A stretch of 33,571 nucleotides of DNA. Origin: Bacteroidia bacterium (GTDB lineage Bacteria; Bacteroidota; Bacteroidia; Cytophagales; JAAEPT01). The DNA lies in NCBI GenBank assembly GCA_030431525.1, contig JAUIJC010000043.1:1-33571 (forward strand), read 5' to 3'. Position numbers and translations under genes: made by a program. Positions within the stretch are counted from its first letter, which is position 1; each line of letters begins with the position of its first letter. Below the pieces are notes generated by a model. The model was not told the DNA's origin and ran no database searches. It saw nothing but the letters and a program-made list of their open reading frames with translations. Positions 1 through 12,000 of this stretch are shown piece by piece.

Positions 1-1
1 T

Positions 2-3000
2 TACAATAGCTTTTTGGCCCAAACTACATTGTTGGATGAGGAGGGCTGTCCATACAACCCTGCGCCTAACTTGAAGTCTATTGTTGACTTGGATGAGTGT
101 GGTATCATCGGCGACAGCCTTGCCATGAGCATCACTTTGGTCAACGTGGGTTCATTGGATTTCCCTTCTGGTGCGCCGGTAAGTATGTATGCCGGAAACC
201 CTACTGAGCCGGGTGCAGAACATATCATGACGGTTTATTTCACAGATCCAATCGCTATTGATGATTCTGTGACGCAGTCGTTTATTGTGGATGTTTCTGG
301 TGTTACGGCTCGTCCGTTTGATTTGTACGTAGTGGCAAATGATGATGGCACTTTGCCATTACCGTTTGACCCAATGCAGGATTGGCCAGGTCCTAACTTG
401 CAGGAGTGTGACTTTGCGGATAACCGAAATGACATCACCACTGCTCCATGGGTAAAGACCGGTTCTGATTTGTTTGAGTGTAGCTCTTCAACGGATATTC
501 CAGTTACGGCCATAGGCGAGAATTTTACTGGGGTGCTTTGGCGAGGAGATGGCACTTTTGCTGATGCCACTTCTTTGGAAACGACCTATAATCCAAGTGC
601 TGCTGAAATTGCCCAAGGCTTTGCGGACTTGACCATTGAAACTACAGGGAGCGTATCATGTCCGGAAACAACCGATTCTTTGAGGGTTTGGATCAGTGAG
701 CAGTCCACTGTGAGTGGAGGCGGCGATGTGTTCTCATGTGGTAGTAATTCTACCGTTTCCTTGAACGGAACGGTGACAGGTGGCGCCACCGTAGAGTGGA
801 TTGGTGCCGGAGGAACTTTTGTTCCAAATGCGAATGCCCCTGTTGTGGACTATGTTCCAAGTCAAGATGAGTTGGATGCCGGTATCACTGCTTTGATTTT
901 TGAGGGCAAGCCAAATGGCGCTTGTCCGGGTGTACGTGACACTATATTAGTATACTTTACTCCGTCTCCTGTAGCTGTTGCCACGACAGGCGGAAGTGCT
1001 TGTTCTAATAATCCCGTTATTGATGTGATGGGTAATGGTAGCCAGAATGCTACTAGTTATACCTGGATTGGTGGATCAGGAACATTTGCTAATCCAAATT
1101 CTCGCAATACCCAATACACCGCATCTGCAAGTGAAGTGGCCAATGGTTCGGTTACTGTTTCATTGGTTGCCTCACGTGCTGATTGTGCTGCCGATACAGC
1201 TCAGGCGGTCTTGACCTTTAACGAGGCTCCGGTGATTGAGGCGGGAAGCAATTTGGATGTCTGTGAGAACAATCCAGTAGCACAACTCAACGCCAATATG
1301 GTGAACTCCACCTTGGGGGCTTGGACTGGTGGTGCGGGAGTTTTCAATCCTTCTGATTCTTCATTGAATGCAACCTATACCTTGGATGCCTCTGAGGTGA
1401 CTGCTGGCGAAGTAGTGTTGTATTTCAATTCCGAGGGTGATGCAGGGAACTGTGTTACTGTAAGGGATTCCATTACAATCTCAGTCTTGCCATCTCCAGA
1501 AGTTAATGCTGGAACTGATATTTCGGTATGTGAGAACAACGCCAATGTTTATTTGGACGGTTCGGTAACAGGAGCTTCAGGTGCACAATGGAGTGGAGGA
1601 AGTGGTTCATTCTTGCCAAGCGCCTCTAACCTCAATGCGACTTATCAACCTACTGCTGCTGAGATTGCCGCAGGTTCATTGACCTTGACGCTCACTTCCA
1701 CTGGAAATGGCTTGTGTAATGCCGTTTCTGATGAGATGGTCATCACCTTTACTCCTGCACCAACTTCGGATGCGGGAACAGATCAAACCATTTGTCGTGA
1801 GCAATCCAGCATTTCTTTGGCTGGTGTTGTCACTGTAGGAACAGGCGGTGTTTGGACTGGAGGAAACGGAACCTTTACGCCAAATGCATCGGATTTGAAT
1901 GCTACTTATACACCTACAGCTACTGAATTGGCGCAGCCAAGTTTGACTTTGACGCTGACCACTTCTGGAAACCAAGGCTGTAATGCTGTGAGTGATCAGG
2001 TTGTATTCACTTTCCAAGATGCACCAATCGTTTCTGCAGGAGCTGATATTGTGGCTTGTGGTGATATGAGCAACGTTGCGCTTAGTGGTAGTGTGCAAAA
2101 CGCTACTGGTGGCCGTTGGACAACGCTTGGTACAGGAACATTTACTCCTGGACGAAATAACTTGAATGCAAGCTATCAACCTTCGGCAGATGATATTGCC
2201 GCTGGTTCTGTTTTGATTGAATTGCGTGACCGAGGTACTTCAGAATGTGCGCGTGTTCGTGATACCATTCAAATCTTCTTCGAGAATACACCTGTTGTTG
2301 ATGCAGGTCCAGACCGTACGCGTTGTACCAATGAACTTCCTTTCACTTTGGAGGGAACCGGTAACCCTGCGGTTTGGTCTGGCGGAACTGGAACATTCTC
2401 CAATGTGAATGATTTCAATTCTACTTATACCCCAACAGATACGGAGATTGCCAATGGGTCAGTAACCTTGACCTTGACCACTGTTGCAAATGGCACATGT
2501 CCTTCGGTCTCTGACCAAGTGACCTTCACTATTTTGCCTGCTCCAGAAGTTGAAGCAGGGGAGGACCAAACCATGTGTGGTAATGAGACCAGCATTTCAT
2601 TGGCAGGTACTATTACGAATGCAACTGGTGGTCAGTGGACCACTTCAGGAACTGGTACCTTCTCCAACACAACTGATTTGAATGCTACTTACACTCCATC
2701 CACTGCAGACAAAAATGCTGGGACGGTGGTGTTGACCTTGACCAGTGTGGACAACGGATTTACCTGTCCAACGGAGTCGGATGCATTGACCTTGACCATC
2801 ACTCCGCCAATTACGGTGAGTGCTGGTCCTGATTTGACGGTTTGTGAAAATGCTGATCCAGCTCAGTTGGCAGGAACTGTAACTGAGGCAACAGGTGGAG
2901 CATGGACAAGTTCTGGTTCGGGAACATTCAACCCGAGCAATACAGACTTGAATGCTACTTACACACCTTCGGCTGCTGACTTGGCTGCTGGTTCAGTAAC

Positions 3001-6000
3001 CTTGACCTTGAATACCACTGGAAATGGAGGTTGCCCAGGTCAGTCGGACCAAATGGTCATTACTTATACACCTGCACCAACTGCGGATGCGGGAACAGAC
3101 CAAACCGTTTGTGAGGATGTGGCTTCCATTAGCCTTTCTGGTTCAGTAACTGCTCCGGCTGCCGGTGGACAATGGACCACCAGCGGAACGGGAACGTTTA
3201 CTCCGAATCCATTTGATTTGAACACTTCCTATGTTCCTTCTGCGGCTGATGCAGCAAGTGGTTCCATCACCTTCACATTGAACACTACAGGAAACCAAAC
3301 CTGTAATACAGTGACCGATGAGGTAACGGTAACCTTTGAGCCTGCTCCAGTGGCAGATGCTGGTGCTGACCAAACGGTATGTGCGAATGTGGAATTTGTT
3401 CAGTTGAGTGGTCAAGTGGAGAACGCCACGGCAAATGTATGGACAACCTCAGGATCGGGCACCTTCTCTGATGCCAATAGTTTGGCTTCTACTTATACGC
3501 CTTCGGCGAATGACACAACGCTTGGTTTTGTAGTGTTGACCTTGACGGCCACCGGAAACACAGCTATTGGTTGTGGAACGGATGCCGACCAAGTACGCAT
3601 TGATTTCACTCCGGCTCCAGTAGTGGATGCGGGTCCTGACTTCAATGTTTGTGCGGACAATAACGCCGTGCAGTTGAGTGCTACTTATACTCGTGCTACA
3701 GGTGTTTTGTGGAGCACTTTGGGTAGTGGCACTTTCTCAAACTCAACCGCTGATAATCCGACCTATTCACCATCTACGGCTGATACGACGGCTGGCAGCG
3801 TGATTTTGGTGGTGCAAGCCACAGGGATTACTGGTTGTAGTGATGTTACAGACACCTTGACCTTGACGATTAATCCTGCGCCAGTGGTGGTTGCAGGGAA
3901 TGATACAACCCTTTGTGAAGGCGGAGATTTGCAGTTGAGCGGACTGGTTCAAAATGCTTTAGGAGGTATTTGGGCTACTTCTGGCACAGGAATCTTTGTG
4001 CCTTCGGCAAGCGACTTGAATGCAACTTACCAGCCTTCCCAAGCGGATATTAACGCTGGTGCTGTTAGCCTTACCTTGACTTCCCAAGGCAACGGTTTGT
4101 GTGGCGGTGTGCAGTCCAGCTTGTTGTTGACCATCCAACCGCTTCCGACAGTAAATGCTGGAACGGATGATTTGGTTTGTGCCAACACTGCAGGTGTAGC
4201 CTTGAATGGTTCTATTTCAAATGCCTCTGGCGCCACTTGGGAAACTGGTGGAACAGGTTCATTTAGCCCGAACGCTACAGACTTGAATGCGAGCTATGTG
4301 CCTTCTGCTGCTGACTTGACAGCTGGAAGCGTTCAGTTGAATTTGGTTTCAGACGTTACCGACGCATGTTCTTCCTTTGAAGATTCGGTGGTAATTACTT
4401 TCCAGCCGATGCCAATGGTTGACGCGGGTGATGATGTGACCATTTGTGAAAATGCAGACCGCTTCACCTTGAATGGTACTATTGATAATGCGACTGGAGG
4501 GATTTGGACAACTGACCACTATGGTGAGTTCTTCCCAAGCGTGGATGACTTGGATGCCGAGTTTGTCATCAACGGTAGCCATGAGGAGCAAGTAACAGCG
4601 CCTGGAACTTGGAATGTGATTTTGACTTCTCAGTCGGATGGAATTTGTCCATCAGTGTCTGACAGCTTCACTTTGGTACTTACGCCGAAGCCGGTTGTCA
4701 ATGCTGGAGATGATATTGTGGTTTGTAGCAATGATTCTTCGGCCATTGCCCTCAATGATGCATCTGTTTCAGGAGCGAGCGGGGGAGTATGGTCAACTTC
4801 GGGAACAGGTCAATTCTTCCCGAATGCGGCTACGGTGAATGCCTCTTATCAGCCTTCCGCTGCTGACCTTGCTGCGGGAACCATCACCTTGAGTTTGATG
4901 AGTACTGGCAATGGTACTTGTACGCCAGTTACTGATGAGTTGGTCATCACTATTGAGCCAGGTCCAACCGCTGAGGCTGGTGCCGATGTGACCATTTGTG
5001 AAAGCAACCCAGTGGTTAACCTCAATGGCGTAGCTACCAATGCAACAACGACGACATGGTTCACCTCTTCTGGAGAAGGAACGTTCTCTCCGAATGCCAA
5101 CGACCTCAATGCCACCTTTACACCAAGTGCGTCTCAGATTGCTGCCGGTGTGGTGGTGATTCGATTGGAGGTTCAAGGCGGTGCGCAATGTCCGGTAGCT
5201 GAGGATCGATTGACAGTTCTTATCGATAGAACACCTGAAGTGGATGCAGGTTCTGACTTCTCCATGTGTGAGAATGTGACTGACATCCAATTGAGCGGGA
5301 CTTACGATCATACTTCAGGAATTATCTGGAGCACTCTTGGATCTGGAACTTTCGTTGATGCAACGGATGCCAATACTACCTATTCACCTTCGGCTGCTGA
5401 TTTGGCAGCAGGTAATGTTCAGTTGGTGTTGACCACTCAAGCGAACGGCGCTTGTATTGGTCAGGATGACACCCTTGCTATCACGTTTACAACTAGTCCA
5501 ACAGCTGATGCTGGTCCTGCAACGACTTGTGCTGATGAAAACGGCATTGACTTGCAAGGTACCGTAACTGTTGCCTCTGGCGGATTGTGGACAAGCTCAG
5601 GTTCTGGAACATTTACTGTGAATAGTGGAGACGGGTTGGATGTGACTTATGTGCCATCTGCCGCCGACATGACTGCAGGTTCTGTTCAACTCACTTTGAC
5701 CACTACTGGAAATGGTACTTGTGTGCCAGCTTCGGATGTGATTGATATCAGCTTGAGCCCAGCAGCAACTGTTGAAGCGGGTACGGATCAAGTGATTTGT
5801 GCCTCTGACGTGGTAACAATTGCAGGTACGGTGAACAATGCCACTGGTGGAACTTGGACAACTTCTGGTTCAGGTAGCTTCGCAAATGCAGGAGCTTTGA
5901 ACACAACATATACACCTTCGGCAAGTGATTTGGCAGGAAGCACTGTAATGCTTTACCTCACTACTACAGGGAACCCTTGTAAGCAGGTGGTGGATAGCAT

Positions 6001-9000
6001 GAAAGTGACCTTCGCTCCAGTGCCAACCGTAGAAGCTGGACCAAATCAGTTTATCTGTGCTGACGAAAGCACCATCAATTTGGATGGAAGCTTGACTGTC
6101 GCTGGTAATGGCCGTTGGTCTACGGTTGCTGGAACGGGAACGTTCTTGCCGAATGAGAATGACCTTCAGGCAAGCTACCAGCTTTCAGCAGCGGATTTGG
6201 CTGCCGGTCAAGTGGAGTTTGTATTGGAGAGCATTTATGGATTCTGTCCTACAGTGACAGACACGATGACGCTTACTATTAATGGTTTGCCAACCATTGA
6301 TGTGGGTGTGGATATCGACTTGTGTAACAACATTGCCGATACCGCTTTGACGGCAACAACTACGAATGCCACCGGAGTGATTTGGTCGACTACTGGTACT
6401 GGAACCTTCAGCCCAGACAATAATTCCTTTGTTGTGGATTATGCGCCTTCGGCTGCTGATTTGGCAGCGGGTAGCGTATTGATTAGCGCAACGACTGAAG
6501 GTTCGGCCTTGTGCCCGACAGCTACTGACCAGTTGGTGATGACTTTTGCGCCAGCGCCAACTGCTTCGGTAACCATGCCAAGTGCTTGTTCTGAAAGCGA
6601 CACCATTTCATTGAGTGGTTCTTACACCAATGCTTCAGGTATTGTTTGGACAACAACTGGCGCTGGGTCATTCTTCCCAAGTGCGACCAATCCAAATGCA
6701 TACTATATCAAAGGTGCAGGTGAGACTGGTTCTGTTGACTTCACCTTGACGACCACGGGTAATGGCGTATGTGCTCCGGCTACTGCAGTTGGAAGCATCA
6801 ACCTTACTCCGTTGCCTAAGGCCGATGCAGGTATTGATGATATCGTCTGTGTGGTTTCCCCACAAATTAGCTTGAATGGTTCCGTGGTGAATGCTACGGG
6901 TGGTACTTGGACCAGTATGGGCTCAGGAAGCTTCGGCAATGCCAATGCTTTGAATACAACCTATAATCCTTCTGCTACTGATATAGCTTCTGGAAGTGTT
7001 CAGCTTGTCTTGACGACAACAGGCAATGGAATCTGTGCTTTGGATACAGATACCGTAGAAGTTACCATTTCAGATAAACCAACCGTTGATGCGGGTCCGG
7101 ATGTGCAGTGTGCGATTGGCGATACCATTCAGTTGGGTGCTAGAATCACAGATGCGACTGGTGCTACTTGGACGACCTCAGATGGTACGGGAATATTCTT
7201 CCCTTCTGCCAACCAAGCTTATACTTCGTATTTGCCAAGTGCGGCGGACTTCGCCAGTGGAGATATCAACTTTACAGTAACTACGACTGGAGGGTGTACT
7301 GATGAGAGCCAGAACATTCAGATGTATTTTGTCCAGCCTCCAATTGCTGATGCAGGTTCTGACAACTCATTCTGTGAGACAGTAGACGATTTTGACATTA
7401 CTGGTCTTGTAGGTGTAAATGACTTGGGGTGGTGGACAACCCTCGGTGATGGTGTCTTTGCAGATACGTTGAGCCTTGTTGGCAACTATACGCCATCTGA
7501 TGATGAGAAGGCGAGGGGATATGCCGACTTGGTGTTGAACTCGAAGAAAAACGCAAGTTTCTGTCCTATTGCTCAGGATACGCTTCGAATTGATTTCGAG
7601 CATTTGCCAACAGTGGACGCAGGCCCTGCGGAAATCTGTTCGGACCAAACGGATATTCCATTGAGTGCAACTTATACCAACGCCTCTGGTGTGGTATGGT
7701 CTCATAATGGAAGCGGTTCCTTCAACCCAGTGAATGGTGCTATCACCGATTACCGAGTTGGAGCTGGTGAAACCGGCGTGGTTACCGCAACAGTTACTAC
7801 CCAAGGAGAGGTATTGTGTCCTGCCACAACTGACCAAGTAGAAATTACCATCCAGCCAATGCCGTTGGCTGATGCTGGAGCTGACTTGGAGGTTTGTGAT
7901 AATGTGACCGATGTGCCATTGACTGGTACGGTGACCAATGCGACTACTGGAACATGGACAACCACTGGTTCGGGTACATTTACCGATGCCAATGCATTGA
8001 GTACTTCTTACCAGCCATCCGCATCGGATATTGCTTCTGGTACGGTGGTCTTGTCCTTGACAACTACGCACGATGTGTGTATGAATCACACGGACCGTGT
8101 AACATTGACTTTCACACCTTCGCCAACAGTTAGTGTGGCTGATACTACAATCTGTACTACTTCGGATGATATTGTGTTCTTCCCGACCAGTTCTGATGCG
8201 ATTGCTTACAACTGGACAACTTCTGGTGCTGGTAGCTTCGTGGATGCCACCAATGAGAACGGCAACTATGTGATTGATGCTTCCGATTATTCGGCGGGTT
8301 CATTCACTGTAACAGTAACCGTTCAAGGTGATGGTGTTTGTACCGATGTAAGCGACAACGCAACCGTGACCATCAACCAAGGTCCAACCTTGTCGGCTAC
8401 GCCTGAAATTAGCTGTGCGGATATTGCCGGTACCCAGTTGGATGCGACCTACACGGACGCTACTGGTGTACGATGGAGCACTTCAGGTTCTGGTTTGTTT
8501 ACTCCAGACTTTACTTTGGATAACCCATTGTATATCCCATCTCCAGATGATGAGTTGCAGGCAAGTGTTGACTTGTATGTAGAAACCACAGGCAATGGCC
8601 TTTGTGAGCCTGCCCGTGATACGGTGAGCGTTTACCCAGTATCCCCACCGAGCTTGGTGGCCACGGCAGTTGCCGATACAGTTTGTGCGGGAATTGCAGG
8701 TGTGAGTTTGGATGCTGATATGGAAGATGCCACTGGTGTGATTTGGAGCACCAACGGCACCGGTACTTTCGATGACAACACTTCATTGACTCCGGTATAT
8801 GAGCCATCCGTTCAGGATACGACCAATGGTTCGGTCATCTTCTTCGTGGAGACTACTGGCAATGGAACTTGTAAGCCAGCTTACGATACGGTTCAAGTTG
8901 GATTCAGCTCCGAGCCTGTTGCAAGCGTGGACTTGGCAGACCAATCCATTTGTGCCTCCCAGAATGAGGTTGATTTGGAAGCTTCCTTCCGCAATGCGAC

Positions 9001-12000
9001 TGGCGGATTGTGGACAACGCTTGGTTCGGGAATCTTCTCACCAACCGATGTCGTTACGAATCCTGCCTACCGCTTAAGCGCTGATGATAAATCTAACGGC
9101 TCTGTACAGGTTGTATTCCAGACTACTGGTCAGCGATTCTGTCCTCCGGCCACTGACACCTTGAACATCACCATCCAGCCATTGCCGATTGTGGATGCTG
9201 GTGTGGATACCTTGGATGTTTGTGAGACTGATAATGTCATCAACTTGAATGGTACGGTGACAAACGCTACTGGCGGAACTTGGACAACTACGGGTAACGG
9301 TACCTTCTCCGATGTAACGGATTTGAATGGTACTTATACCTTGTCTGATAATGATATCGCCGACAGCGTAGTTGTCTTGACCTTGACCAGCACAGGCAAT
9401 GCCTTGTGTGAGGCCGAGACAAATAACCTACGTATTCATGTGGTGCCAATGCCAGTGGCTAATGCTGGAATGGACGAAGGCTTCTGTGCCGATATCGACT
9501 CGGTGTTCTTGAATCCTTCTTTGGAGACTGCTGTAAGAGGAGAATGGCAGACCATGGGAACGGGAACGTTCTCTGCGGATAGCAGTGCCTATGTGCCATC
9601 AAATGCAGATAAGACTGCTGGTTCTGTGAACTTGGTGTACGAGGCCTTCCCTTATGGAAGCTGTACTTCTGATTTTGATACGGTGACCTTCACTTTCCGT
9701 CCGGTGCCTTCGGCTGATGCTGGAGATGACTTGGTGGTTTGTGGTGATACGGCCGGAGTGTTTATCTCAGGTAGCTTCACCAATGCTGGAAACGGCGGAT
9801 GGACCACAACTGGTTCTGGTGTGTTCCTTCCGATGAAGGATTCCATCAATGCCACTTACCGTCCATCGGATGCGGACATCGAATTGGGTCAAGTTGGCTT
9901 GGTGTTCCGAACTACCGGTAACGGTATTTGTGCCTCGGCTCGTGATACCTTGGTGCTGGACATCAACCCAGTGCCGGTGTTGGATGCCGGACAGCGTCAG
10001 ACCATCTGTGCTGACCAGCCATTGGTTGACTTGAGCGGTAGCTATACAGGAAACGGTTCGGTACGATGGACAAGCCCAACGGGTGGAACATTTGCCAACA
10101 ATGCCGATACCGTAACTACTTATGCGATTACTGCACAGGACATCTCGGCTGAGACAGTAACCTTGACCTTGACTTACACTGATGCAGGTCTTTGTAAGCC
10201 ACAAACGGATGAGGTGACCATTACCATCCTTCCAACTCCTGTGGTGGATGCAGGTCCAGATTTGACCTTCTGTGCGGACGTTGGAACCTTCGATATCAGT
10301 GGTTCTGTGGAGAATGCTGGTGGAGGCGTTTGGAACGTGAACGGAGATGGTTCCTTTATCCCATCAGAAGACAGCTTGGAGATTACCTACTATGTGGCTC
10401 CAGTGGATACGGCTCAAGGAAGCTTGACCTTCGTGTTGACCAGTACTGACAACAAAGGCTGTATGCCAGTTTCGGATACTGTGGAAATCACGCTGACGCC
10501 GACACCGAAAGTGATGACCTTCGGGGATACCACTATCTGTACCTTGGAAGATTCTGTACAGATTTCGGGTGACATTACGGTAGCGAGTGGTGGAATGTGG
10601 AGCACGAATGGTACGGGTATCTTCGCTCCAAGCTCCGCTGATTTGACCACCTATTATTACCCATCAGCCAAGGACAGAAACTTGGGTCAGTTGACCTTGA
10701 CCTTGACTTCGACTGGTAATGGTTTGTGTAATGCCTACGAGGGTACAAGCATCGTAACCTTCGTTACGCCTCCGACGGTAAATGCTGGAACTGACCAGAC
10801 CATTTGTGCGGATGCTGATACGATTTATTTGCAAGCTGACTCGGATGCCTCGGGCATTGTTTGGTCAACGACTGGTACAGGAGCATTTGTGCCGGATGCC
10901 AATACCTTGAAAGCATCTTACGTGATGACTGCCGAGGATACGGTAGCAGGTGGAGTTGCCTTTACCTTGCAAACTGACCCGACACAATACTGTGCAAGCG
11001 TAAACGATAAGGTGGTTTACACCATTAACCCAGCGCCAAAAGTGGATGCGGGTATTCCGGTTACGGTTTGTGCCGACACGGCTGGCATTGAGTTGAATGG
11101 CTCGGTGATGCACGCCACAGGCGGACTCTGGAGCACGACTGGTTCTGGAACATTCAAACCTACGACCAGCGACTTGGGTGCAACTTATGTTCCTTCGGTA
11201 GCTGATACAGCAAACGGAAGCGTGAACTTGGTGTTGACAAGTTCTGGAGCTGGCAAGTGTAAGGCTGTGATGGATACGGTAACCATCACCATTGATCCAG
11301 CGCCAGCGATTACCGCTGACCAAGCTCGTTACTGTAAGGATGAGACTGGTGGAATGTTGAGTGGCTCTTCACTCCATGCTGGAGGTATCTCATGGACAAC
11401 TGCTGGTGGTGGTATCTTCACCCCAAGCGCCTTCGGCGACACAGTTTCTTATGTGCCTTCGTTGGATGAGGTTGATGCCGGTGAAAGCTACATCACGTTG
11501 ACCACTGAAGCGACAGGGCTTTGTAAGCCAGTTTCGGAAACCGTTCGTTTGATCATCAAAGATTTGCCTACGGTGAATGCAGGCCCAGACTTGATTCACT
11601 GTGACAACGATGAGGTGTTCTTGGTAGGTGAGGTGGACATCAACGCTACTTCGGTTTGGTTGAACGCCAGTGGCGATACAGTGAGCTTCCCTGAAATGCT
11701 TGATGCTGATATGGAGTATGTCTTGGCTGTGTTGGATAACCAAGGTTGTCGAAATGCTGATACGGTTGCTGTAAGCCGTATCCCACGCATCGACTTCAAC
11801 CTTGATCCATTGACCTGTCACAACTTGGGTGAAGTGTTTGACACCGATCCACAAGGTGATATCGCTAATGGTAACTTCGAGTGGTTCGTGAACGGAACAA
11901 TTCAGAACCGCAATGCACCGACCATCGAGGCCAATACAGCAGGTTCCTATGTGGTTGTTTACAACGAGGGGAACTGTACTACAATCGATTCTACCTACTT

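Noticed and set aside
7367-8089. 240-codon antisense frame within the giant gene (and similar ones at 11390-12079 and 1676-2179)
   Set aside because: These are opposite-strand shadows of the repeat gene: the products are repetitive, His/Ser/Arg-rich and lack any recognisable domain or start context.
464-11566. Regular DNA repeats as a CRISPR array or satellite
   Set aside because: The repeats are 264 bp, diverged, in one reading frame and encode protein domains; no short direct repeat with unique spacers is present.
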